Shown here in pieces: positions 12,241 to 23,400 of a stretch of 64,000 nucleotides of DNA. The notes below the pieces were generated by a model that was not told where the DNA came from, made no database searches, and worked only from the letters and a program-made list of their open reading frames with translations. The stretch's first letter is position 1. Every line of letters starts with the position of its first letter. The translations under genes were made by a program, and so were the position numbers. The DNA comes from Sarcocystis neurona (taxonomy: Eukaryota; Apicomplexa; Conoidasida; Eucoccidiorida; Sarcocystidae): positions 4,042,437-4,106,436 of the forward strand of contig KL647293.1 in assembly GCA_000727475.1 (NCBI GenBank). Reading direction: 5' to 3'.

Positions 12241-12409
12241 CGTAAGTAGACACGCTTGCGTGTGTCTGTACGTGTCATATGTCCGGGTACGCGGCTCCTT
12301 GAGGAATGCACCGAGCACAGACGGACAGAAACACAGAGAGGAGAGCAGCGCTTCTCCGTGGGATGAGGAGGACAAATACGAAGAGGAGAAGATCAAGAAA
12401 CACAAATAA
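12241..12409 (+). CDS. possible terminal exon with acidic/basic C-terminus
   Basis: The + frame ends in SSASPWDEEDKYEEEKIKK, HK and TAA (stop ends 12409), a hydrophilic tail typical of a real C-terminus and not repeat-derived. Acceptors at 12234 or 12240 (CCAG) are possible. It would end a + strand gene upstream of the copper ATPase. The remaining exons are unidentified. Confidence 0.35.
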
Positions 12410-12956
12410 GAGAACGGGCGTTCCTTACCGAGCGTCTACGCTTCACTTCTCTTCCTTTGCCTTCTCTGTAACTGTGGTCCGTTGCTGCGGTCGCTTGAGG
12501 GACGGGATGCTGCTGCCGGGGCCCCTCTGCTGCCGCTGCGGCTGCTGGCTTCTTTCGCTTGTTTCTTCCTCCTGCTGCATCGCGCGTCCACGTCGACTGT
12601 CGCCGGTCACAAGATCCTGCTGCTGCAGTGCAGCGGTGCCGGTAGGGCTGCATGCGTGGTTCTTGCGTCGCTGTCTCCTTTACACATACGTCTGTATATC
12701 TCTGTATATACACGTATACCCATATATATATATATGTATGACATTTAAGCACGCATACTCGTATGTGTGTACGTAGCTGTGTGTATTGCACGCAGAGGTA
12801 AACGAGATGGCTATATATCCCTGCATATACTTGTGTGTGTGTGTGTCTGTCTTCCGGTAGTATCTCTGTTCTTGGCAGACATGTGCACTCCTACATACGT
12901 TCCACTGTTGGGAAGCGTGTGGCTCAGGGCTGCCTTTTTCCGCTGCTGCTCGTGGG

Positions 12957-14441
12957 ATGGGGCTTGCAGGCATGCGGTGCACCTCGTGCTCTTCAACGCT
13001 GGAGAAGCACCTGAGAAGCTGCAGGCCTCTTGTTGCTGCTGCGGCGGTTAATATGGTCCTGGAAACTGCCACTGTCGTCTACAACCCTGCTGCCGCTGCT
13101 CCTGCTGCCGCAGCTGGCGGGGCGATGCCCTCTGCTGGGCCGCAGCAGGAACAGCAGCAGCAGCCGGAACAACAGCAGCAGCAGGGAATGCGGACGCAGC
13201 AGCAGGGGCAGTCGCAGCAGCAGCAGGAGCAGAGAGAACAGCAGCAGCACGAGCAGCGGCAACAGGCCCTGGCGTGTCTAGAGGACTGCATACGGTCGCT
13301 GGGCTACGACTGTCTGCTGCTGTCGGACTGTGTGCAGCTGCAGCAACAGCGCAGACCCCCCCAGCCACGTGTACCGCCGGAGCAGGCGCGGAGGAAAGAA
13401 GCCTTTGCAGAAGCTGCTGCTGCGACAGGTGCTGCGTCTGCCTCACCGGCAACTGCTGCAGCAGCCCGCCCGTTGCTGTCTGAGTGTGGGGAGTTGGCAG
13501 ACCTCGTGCAGGAGGAGGAACAGGAAGAGAGGGACACAGACGCAGCTGCAGCCGCAGCAGCAGCAGAAGCAGGTGCGACGGCGGTGGTGCACTTCTGCCT
13601 GCTGCCGCATCGCGTTGCTGCTGCGCACGGGGGAGCCTCGGTGACAGTCGACTGCAGCGGCAGCAGCGCAGCAGCAGGAGCTGGGAGTGTGGGGCAGCTG
13701 CCGCTGGCGCCTCTGGCGCCTTTTGCGCAGACGAAACAGCAGCAGGTGCTGCCGCAGCAGCCAGGAGAAGAGCAGCAGCAGGAGGTGGGGGGAGAAACAA
13801 GTGCAGCTGCAGCTGCTCCTACTGTCCGCCTACGTTCCACAACACGAGGCAGCAGCAGCATCGCAGACACCAGGAAACAGCTGTCTCTGTTTGTTAGATG
13901 GTTGCAGCAGCAGCCGGGAGTGGTTTCTGCTGCGGCCGCCCCCCCAGCAGCCACCGCTGCTGGTTCTGCTCGTGCACCTGCAGCAGAAATTCTCCGCGCA
14001 GCAGCCGATCCTCTGGCTGCTGCTACAGCGGCAGCAGCTGGACGTGCCTGCTACTCCACAGGAGGGCGGGAGCAGCAGCAGTCCGAAGAGGTGTCGCAGC
14101 AGCGGCGGGGACGGGGTCGACAGCAGCCACAGCAGGAGGACGGAGAGGGACGGCTGCAGCAGCAGAGGCAGACCCAGGAGTATTTCTTGACCCTGCCGGG
14201 CGTGAGAGTGCTGTATCACCCACACGCAGCAGGTGCTCGCCAGCTGCTTGCTGCCGCTCAGGCGGCCGGTTTTGCTGCTGCGTGGGACTGCAGTGGGCAG
14301 CAGAAGTTCGGGTCTCTGCAGGAGGCAGCAAAAGAGGAACAGCAGCTGCTGCGCAGGCTGCTCCTTGCTGCTGGGCCAACTCTTGTCATTCTTCTGCTCT
14401 CGCTCATCTTCCCCGCAGTGGGCTGGAACCCGCCTTTCCTC
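12957..14441 (+). other. CuTP: Cu-ATPase exon 1: metal-binding domains and TM1
   Basis: Residues 1-495. A ferredoxin-like heavy-metal domain begins with GMRCTSC (5-11) and VVYNP (about 40-44), is interrupted by an Ala/Gln insertion (about 45-103), and resumes at [17 protein letters not shown] second, degenerate domain lies at about 289-325 and 411-444 ([18 protein letters not shown]). TM1 is [13 protein letters not shown] (about 476-488). Donor CTC|GTAAGT, phase 0. Confidence 0.88.
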
Positions 14442-17400
14442 GTAAGTGTGTCTCCTACCCCACACCGAAGCAGCTGCGTAGGCGGCGGAGTGGCAGCACA
14501 GCGTCCTTCAGCAGCAAAGACTCGCAGTAACCGCCAGACGTCGCAGCTGCAGCCACGCGCGCGCGCAGCACAGCAGCAACAGCAGCAGCAGCAACAGCAG
14601 CAGCAGCAACAGCAGCAGCAGAAGGATAAGAAAAGGGAGAGAGAGAAGAAGGCGGGAATAATACTCGCTAAAGGAGGATCAGCAGTGGCCATTTCCTGCT
14701 GCATGCGGAGACCCCCGCAGCAGCAACAGAAAAAGACGGAACGCAGCAGCAGCAGCAGACGTGGCAGCAGCAGGTGTGGCAGCAGCATGTGTGGCAGCAG
14801 CAAGCGTGGCATTGGCAAGCCTGGCAGCAGCAGGGGGGGGCGGTAGGAGGCGTGGCAGTGGCAAGCCGGGCAGTAGCAAGCCTGGCAGCAGCAGGCGGGG
14901 CAGCAGCAGGCGGGGCAGCAGCAGGCGGGGCAGCAGCAGCGAAAGAGGTGTGGAAGGTGTGGGGAAGATAGGGAAATGTCTGTGAGTGTCTCCGGGGTGG
15001 AAATTTCGCCGGTTGTTCACTTCTCGCAGATCTCTTCTGAAGTGTATATATATGCCACTTTTGTCTGTCATTTCTATGCAAATGTCTCTCTGACCACCTC
15101 TTGCTCTCCCTGCTCTGCGCGCCTGCAGGTCTCCCTCCTACACCTCTTCTCCTCTCTCTGCTGCCCGCCCTCTGTGTATTATATATGTATATACATGTAT
15201 ATATATAGATATATATCTATATAGAGAGATATATGTATATACGTGGATATCTGCTTGTGTGAGTGTGTGTGTATGTGTGTGTATTTGTATTGGAAGCGCA
15301 GGTGTGTAGATGGTATAACGTAGACACGTGTCTACCTTGATCTGCCTCCACTGTGTGCGCCCTGCACTGCTGTGTCTAGAACTGCCCGCAGATATTTGCC
15401 GCCAAATTTCACGTCTGATCTTTCTCCATACATCCGCTGCTCTCTCGCCCCCCCTCCTCTCTGTATATATATATATATGTGTATATCAATAGCTCAGTAG
15501 ATAATGAAGCACGTACATATCTCTGCCGTTCTCTTTCTTCCGACATATATATATATATATCGATAGCTCAATAGGTAATAAAGTATATGCGTATTTCTTC
15601 TCCCCTTTGTCCCCCTCTTTCGCTCTCTACATATGTATATATATATATAGCTCAGTAGGTAATAAAGTGTATAGGCGCCTTATCTATATCTGTTCGTCGT
15701 TAGGCCTCTCCCGACACATATATATATATTTATGTCCCCAAGCGGGTGTACGTTTGTATATATATGTATATATATAGCTCTATGTATGTATACACAGTAT
15801 ACATATATATATAAATAGTAAAGGCGTGTGCGCTGACGCGTATAGGAAGGGGGAGAAAGGAAATTTGAATTTGTAGATTGGTGGGACATGAAGAGGGGAC
15901 AGGTGCATGCAGGCGAGTGTATAGTCACCAGAAAGTGCACTGCATGCACACGCATATATATGTGTGGATGTGAAGAATCCGACAAAAATCGTAGATGAAT
16001 ATCACCGGTGACGTGGTTGGACCAAAACTCCTCCCCCCCCCCCCCCCCCCCGTCTTCTGTTTTTCGATCATCTACCCTTTACGCGAAGGCACCTCTAATA
16101 TATACATACCCATATATATATGTATAGATATATATATAACGTCGTACAGACTTTATTGTCGTCGCAGCTATTGATATATACAGACACATTATAGAGAGAC
16201 AGCGGTGGCCGCGTGGTTGACGTGACGATGTATTGAACCGCTTTTTCACCGTCGCAGGAGAAGGCAGGCATACAAATACGCATATATATTCACACACAAA
16301 CATATATATATATATGTCTCACATATCGCTTTCTACCTACACGTAGAAACACGCATATACATATATCTATATGTACACATATACATATTAAGATAGTAAA
16401 TGTGTCACGTACTGCTGTGTAGATACACCGCAGCAGATATACGACTTCAGCAGAGAAAACGTTCGTCTTGCGAGTCGAAGAAATTCCCTGTGTGTTTCTG
16501 TGTCAGTTGATGCTGTGCTGCATGTCGTACATATATATATGAATGTTCAGATTGCTGTTGCATATTTGTAAGATATATGTAATAATAAATACACGTTTGT
16601 ATGGATGTGTGCGAGTCGTCTTCTACGGCCTACACATATATATACATACGTATGTGTTTATATCTGTATTTGCGTATGTATCTACCAACGTATACATATA
16701 CATATATGAGTGAAGGTTCATATGTGTGTTTGCAAATATATCGTCTCCTATACATATAAATGAAGGCGATATATATCTGCCTCAGTCATACCCATGCTAC
16801 AGTCTCTCTATATTATACGCACGTACCTAGAAAGGGGGATGTGATATATATATGTATATATATGTGTGTATGCGTATATATATATATATTGTGTACTATA
16901 CATAGGTGAAGTCGTACGTGTCTTCTTCACTCTATCTATGTAATATGCGTATTTCTTTATGTTTAGATGCGTGGTACATACATATATATATGCGTGTGAT
17001 ATTATATGCAGTATGTATATGTGTGCATGGCTATGTATATATACATAAGTATGTATAGATGGACACAACTGTTTATGTGCGGTCGTTGCGTGCATGCGTT
17101 ATGATTTATAGATATGTGTGTGTGTGGGGGGTCGCATTGCCCGCCATGTGCTGCTGTGATCTGCAGAGGAAGGTAATCATCCCGGGCGTATCTCTGCGGT
17201 TGCTGCTTCTGCTGCTGCTGACGGTGCCCGTAATGTACGGCCCGAGTGGGTGGCAGTTGCATGCAGCAGCGTACAAGGCGGTCCGACACAAGGCACCTGA
17301 TATGACTGTCTTAGTATCGACCGCGACGAATATTGCCTTTGCCTACTCTGCTGCAGTTGTTCTTTTTTCTCTCTGCACCGCCAGCGGAACGACAAGCAAC

Positions 17401-20400
17401 AACAGCAGCGGCAGCGGCGACAGCGGTGCTCCTCTCTCTGCTGCTGTCGCCGATTCCCCTACCCCCCTGCTGCTGCCCTCAGACGTGCGCCCCATGCGCG
17501 CTGCTGTGCCCAGTGCTGCTACTGTCTCCGCTGCTGGTGCTGTCCCCGCTGCTGGTGCTGTCCTCGCTGCTGGCGCTGTCCCCGCTGCTGGTGCTGTCCC
17601 CGCGGCTGGTGCTGTCCCCGCGGCTGGTGCTGTCCCCGCTGCTGCTGCTGTGCGCGCTGCAGCTGCTGCTGCGTCTTTTTCGCATGCGGCTGCCGACTTC
17701 GCTGGCAATACTGCCGCGCGCCCCACACAACAAGAGCCGGGAAGGCGCGCAGCAGAAGCAGCGGGTGCTGCTGTGTGGCACGTGGTTCCTGCAGCAGCGC
17801 CGACAGATGGCCAGCGAGAGTTCGTCTCAGCAGCAGTCCCACCTTCAGGACCACCTGCAGCAGCACAGCAGCTACCTGCGCAGAACGGTCGCCAAGCAGC
17901 AGCAGCAGCAACAGCAACAGCAGCAGACGACGGCGAGTGGCCGCGCTTTGCGCCAGGAGCAGCAGGACAAACGACAGTCAGCGGTGCAGCACAAAACACG
18001 CATGCGGCACGCGCAGAGCAGTCGGCTGCAGCCGTAGGTGACCCGAGGGGAGCAGCAGCTACAGCAGCAGCAACTCGCACTGCACAGAGGGATGAAGAAG
18101 GGAAAAACGAGGGTGGAGAACAGAAAGCAGCCCCTCTGATGTGGGGAGAGACAGATCAGGCCGGCTCCCTCGGTCGCGACGTACCAGCAGCCTCTCAGCT
18201 AACTGGCGGAGAAGATGAAGCAACAACAGCAGCAGCGGTCTACGCAGCAAGAGCAGCAGAGGACTACGCAGCAAGAGCGGGAGAGGATTACGCAGGAACA
18301 GCAGCAGAGGACCACGCAGCAACAGCAGCAGAGGACTACGCAGGAGGAGAGAGCCACGCAGGAACAGCAGTAGGAGATTCCAAAGCAACACCGACAGAAG
18401 GTGCGACGGAGGGAGCAGCAGCAGCAGGTGAAGCAGGGGCAGCAAGTGATGAGCCGCCAGGAGGGGAAAGCGACGCTCAGACAGCAGCAGACGACGACGA
18501 GACAGCAGCAGAAGAGGAGGGAAGGGCAGGAGGAGCGCGAGATCGTGAAGAGTTTGAACTCATTTCTGAGTGGGAGAAAGAGTCTTTGGGGTTTGGTGCT
18601 ACGTCGGCAGTTCTGCACGAGCAGCAGCAGCAACAGCAGCAGCAGCAACAGCAGCAGCAACGGCCGCAGAGCAGAAACGGGTGGCGGCGTCAAGCCTCAT
18701 CTTCGCCTAATGCTTCGTCTTTGCCGGGCGCCGCAGTGCGTCGGGTTCTCTTTGCACCTGCTTCTTCGTCTTCTCCCATTACATCTTCTTTTCCTGTATT
18801 TTCTTCATCTTCTTCCTTGGCTATCTCGCAGGAGGCGACTTTGCTCTCTGCTGCTGCTGTTCGTGCTGCTGCTTCGTGGTTTTCTTCCTATTTCTCCTTA
18901 TCGTCGCCACCAACTTCTTTTTCTTCTTCCTCTTCGCAAGCAAGGACGCTTCGATCGCTCAGCAGCAGCAGCAGGAGCTTTGACTTCCTCTCCCCTTCGC
19001 TGGGCGAATCTTCAGCGGATGCAGCAGACACCCCGCCGGCAGCAGGAGCAGCAGGGGAGCGGCAGCATGACCCAGCGGAAGCTGCTGACAAAGGAAGTGA
19101 AGAAGCAGCAGCAGCAGCGGTAGCAGCGAGGCGTCTTCGAAGGACGAAGACGTCGTCTTCGTCCCGCGCAGCGGGATGGGCACCAGCCCCGACAGGCAGA
19201 CACATAGCAGCAGCAGGAACCCGAACGGCAGGAGACGCAGCAGCGGCAACGGCAGCGGCAAGAAACGCAGCTAGAGGTGAATTAACAGCCCCACGGGCGG
19301 ACGCGGCAGTAGCAGCAGCAGCAGCAGCAAATGCTAGAAGATTACAAGCAGCCCGAGATGCAGGAGGAGCAGGCGGAGGTGAAGGAGGAGGAGGCGAAGC
19401 GCCAGATGAAGGAAAAATAGATCCGCCTTGCTTTTTTGACGCAGCCGCTGTTTTAGTTTGTTCTCTGCTAGTTGGGAAGCTGCTAGAAAGTCGTGCACGA
19501 CGTCGAGCCTTTGCTGCCTTGAACGAGCTTGAAGCGCTGCAGCCTCAGACGGCCTTGCTGCTGCTCCACCTCGATCCCCCTCCCTCGCAGCAGCAGGGGG
19601 AGAAAAGCCAGCACCAGCAGATGGAGCAGCAGGAGGAGGAGGTGGAGAGGAAGATAACGTGTGAGACGTCGCCGCGGCAGAAGTTGAAGGAGGCGGAGAG
19701 CCGCGGGGAAGTGCCGGGGGAGCAGGAACAACAGCAGCAGAAGCAGCAGCAGCAACACAAAGAAGGAGAGGAAGGCACAGAGGAAAATGACGGACCGAAG
19801 CAGCAGCAACAACATCCGAAAGAACTAGAAGAGCTTCTTCGGGAGACGTCCAACAGCACGGCAGCGCTTGCAGGTATTTCCACGAACGCACTGCAGAGGC
19901 TGGCTTTATATATAAGCACGCATGCGCCTCCCCATATATATATATATATATATATATGTGTAGCTAAGATATGTGGGTAGATAGATATATAGACTTGCAT
20001 ATCTATGTTAGCACGCATGCACCTCCCTATATATAAATATATGTATGTCTATCTATCTATCTATCTCTACCTATCTCTATCTATCTCTGTCTATATCTGT
20101 CTATATCTATCTATATCTCTATCTATCAATCTATCTATCTATCTATATCTATCTATATCTATCTATATGCATATGTATATATGCATACACACGCATGCAT
20201 ATCTACAGAGGCACGCATGCGCCACATATATGTATATACATGTATGTGTGTATAGTAGTAGTATTTTATCGACTTTGTCCAGGGCAAGTTAGATACTTGT
20301 TACAGCTGCGTCAGTTGGGGCTTCGGCACGCATGGTCTTGAGATGTGCTGCGTACGATTTTCGGAGAGGCGCGCGCCCCCGTTTTTTCGTTCCTCTCTAT

Positions 20401-23400
20401 GTGGAGCTTCACAGACGTGAGTTGTCGTCCCGTAGGGGGAAGAGTTGCGGCCGTGTACAGCGGGGGAGTGTCTCTGCATGCATGGGGCGGGGGTGGGGAG
20501 CATGCGCTAGCCACACACACCTCCATTTCTGTCACACACTTTGTGGGCGAGACAGAGAAGGGAAGGCAGCAAGCGAGAGACAGAGAGAAAGCCGAGAGAC
20601 ACGGAGACGTAACATGCGGGAGACACGGAGACGTAATATGAGGGAGACACGGAGGTAGCGCCAGGGAGACAGAGACGTAGTGTGGGGAGACACGGAGACG
20701 TAATATGAGGGAGACACGGAGGTAATATAAGGGAGACACGGAGACGTCGCGTGAGGGAGACACGGAGACGTAGTGTGGGGAGACACGGAGACGCAGCGTG
20801 AGGGAGAGACGGAGACGTCGCGTGGGGGAGACACGGAGGGAGAGCGGAGGGGACGTACGTGAGGCTGCGCATGTCGAACGCGTGAGATCTTTCAGGAAAG
20901 TGACGGAAGGACAAAAAGAGAGGAGGAGGAGAAGAGGATGAAGGGAGAGGCAGAGAAAGGGAAGGCAAGGACGCGAAGAAGAAGACATGCATATGTATAA
21001 TATAGGGACCAAGAGACATGGAGATAAACAAGTAGACGTCCAGAGATGCGCTCTCATGTATGCGTCTACATATAAGGAAAGGCATATGTGTGAATGAGTA
21101 CATAAGGAAGCGTCTAATATGTACGAGTGTAGGTGCAGCAGACGTAACACAGCGTACACGCTTGTACATAAATGAATACGCGCAGGCGTACGCGCATGCC
21201 CGCATATAAGCCGAACAGTGTGTGCTGGGCAGATACGTGTGTCGCTCTTCAAGGGGAAACTTTCCCTTCCATTCATCACCAGAGTTGTATATGTATGTGT
21301 GTGTGTGGAACGTAGGAGAGCGGTATATATATGTGTTAGAAAGTGTGTAGAACCCTTTGTATTTTCCGCCAGAGACACATACGTGGCTATCGCCAGTCCT
21401 TCATGTTTGGTATATGTATTCATACGCATGCAAGCACGTAGATCGCAGACCACCTCCACACTCAGACACACATGTTCTCCGGCAGGCACACGTCCAACGT
21501 GAGACAAATAAACAGATCGAGAGAAAAAAAGAGGGGAGGTAGAGTGACCAGGAGATGTGTTCGCCATTTCCCTCTGCAAAGGGGTATGCGGACCCTCACA
21601 CGTCTCTACACGCTGACCGCATATATATATATTCTTGTGTGCTTTGAACAGCCCGGAGGTGATGCACATTCGTTTTGTATCCTTGCATGCATACACACGC
21701 ATATATATAGATATATAGAGAGAGAGACACTTACATAGACAACCATATATACGCAAGCCTCTGTATACTTGTGCAGGCATGTCCATATATATATATATAA
21801 AAGTCACGCACATGTATATTTGCTTGTACGCCGGTCCACTGCGCGTGCAGAGAAAGACTACGACACCCGCACACGTCTTTAGACCTGTCAGTGGTAGGCA
21901 TGTGTGAATATATATATATATATGTATATACGTGGAGGTATATATATACATGTATATGTAGGGAATTGAATTTTGACAGAGGAGGGGAGTTAGGGGACGT
22001 GGTGACATTGCAAATCTTCACTCGCTTGCGCGCGTGGGTCCGATTCTGCTGCTGGCGGAGCTGCTACTGCCGTTGCTTGGGCAGCACGTCTGCTTGCGCC
22101 CGTTTGTCGGCGATAAGACAGCAGCTGGCCAGAAAGCCGTTCCCTACAGAGAGACGGCTGCAACAGCAAGATGCGAGCCAGAAGGCAGATCGTATTCCTC
22201 TCTGCTGCTGCAGCTGCCCGCGACGCGTCTCGCCGACAGCAGCATCTCCGCGAAGAGTTGCCGCAGCGCTGCAGCAGAAAAGCAGCTGCTTCATACGTAG
22301 GGATCCAGGCAGTCTTACACCCAGACGCTTTCATCTCCTGGTCTCGCCCACACATGCGTACATGACGCATATATGTATACGTACATACATGATATATATA
22401 AATATATACACATATATATGTGCGAGTGTGTGCATGATGAGCCTATGTATATATGCGTGTATATGTGTATATACTCCCACATCTGCAGCCCAATATATAC
22501 ATACATATATATATACGTTTATATACGTCTTTATATAAAACTGCTCGTGTGTGTATGTGTGGAGGTGTAGAGGTAGGGACCTGCTCGTGTGCAGTTCGTA
22601 TTATTTCACCGTCGCTGCACTGCTGCTGTTACTCGTTCCAGACGTTGCAGGAGCCTCTTGTTCTATGCTGCTGCCACTCCTCCGGGTGGCTGCTATTGCG
22701 GGTCTTCTGCGGCCGCCGCTGCTGCAGCGCGGAGACGAAAGAGCAACTGCATCACAGGCGGTGCTGCTTCACAGGCGCTGCTGCTGCTCCTCTTGTAATG
22801 CGAGGTCGCTGCGGACGTTGTGTTCTGCGCTGCTGCTCCTTCTTTTTCTTCTCTTTCTGCCTGCGCACTGCTGCTGCTGCTGTTCGGACAGCTGCTGCTG
22901 CGGCGGATGTGCGGCCAGTGCTGCTGGTGCTGCACTGGTGTCGGTGTTGCTGCCGCCGTTGTCTGCTGTGTTGCTGCCGCTCTCATTCCACGGCTGCTCC
23001 TTCCTCAATACTGCCGCCACCGCTGCTGCTGTCTCCGGGATTACGCTTCCACCATCTCTAGTGGGCATGCGGCCTGTGCTGCGGCAGCTCTGCTGATAAC
23101 TGCTGTCATGTCTGCCGCTTGTCCGGCCGCACGATGCGGCGCGCCTCTGCTGCTTCCGCTTTGTTTCTCTGCGCTGCGACCTCTACTGCTGCGGGAATCT
23201 GCAGCCGGTGCTGGATCATTCTCGCTCTTCGTTCTGTGCTTCTTCTGCTGCCTCCGCTGCTGCTGCTCTTTTTGTTGCTGCTGCCGCTCCTGCTGCTGCT
23301 CCTGCTCACTCTGCTGCTGCCGCTTGTTCGCGTGCTGCTGCTTCTTTCTCTGTGCTGCTGCTGTGTGGGCGGGCCAGGGACTTTTGAAGCGGCTGTGCCT

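Larger units (their letters stand above)
14442..17166 (+). other. Cu-ATPase intron 1 with microsatellites
   Basis: Starts with GTAAGTG, contains the (CAG)n tract at 14566-14622 and GGCAGCAGCA-type repeats to about 14940, then AT-microsatellites from 15180 onward. Ends GATCTGCAG. The 64-residue-plus open frames here are repeat-derived. Confidence 0.75.
17167..19873 (+). other. CuTP: Cu-ATPase exon 2: TM2-TM4 with giant loop insertion
   Basis: Starts [18 protein letters not shown] (TM2). It continues with the family signature before TM3 ([17 protein letters not shown]) and TM3 itself. About 675 residues of Ala/Ser/Gln/Glu-rich sequence follow, then TM4 ([20 protein letters not shown]) and [10 protein letters not shown]...LQPQTALLL at the start of the actuator region, and a Gln/Glu tail. 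The donor GCAG|GTATTT is phase 1. The frame is open throughout, but a hidden intron in the insertion cannot be excluded. Confidence 0.82.
19874..23377 (+). other. Cu-ATPase intron 2
   Basis: A 3.5 kb intron with AT and TCTA microsatellites, a G/A-rich minisatellite (about 20586-20850) and a CTG-rich 3' end (22600-23370) leading to GGGCCAG. The 565-residue minus-strand frame across 20311-22008 is repeat-derived. Confidence 0.75.

Noticed and set aside
15489..15510. A tRNA gene suggested by TAGCTCAGTAGGTA
   Set aside because: No cloverleaf, anticodon arm or T-arm follows, and the copies are embedded in AT repeats.
20311..22008. A 565-codon minus-strand open frame rich in RLRVSPH-like repeats
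   Set aside because: It is the complement of the purine-rich minisatellite and AT repeats inside copper ATPase intron 2, with no domain or splice support.
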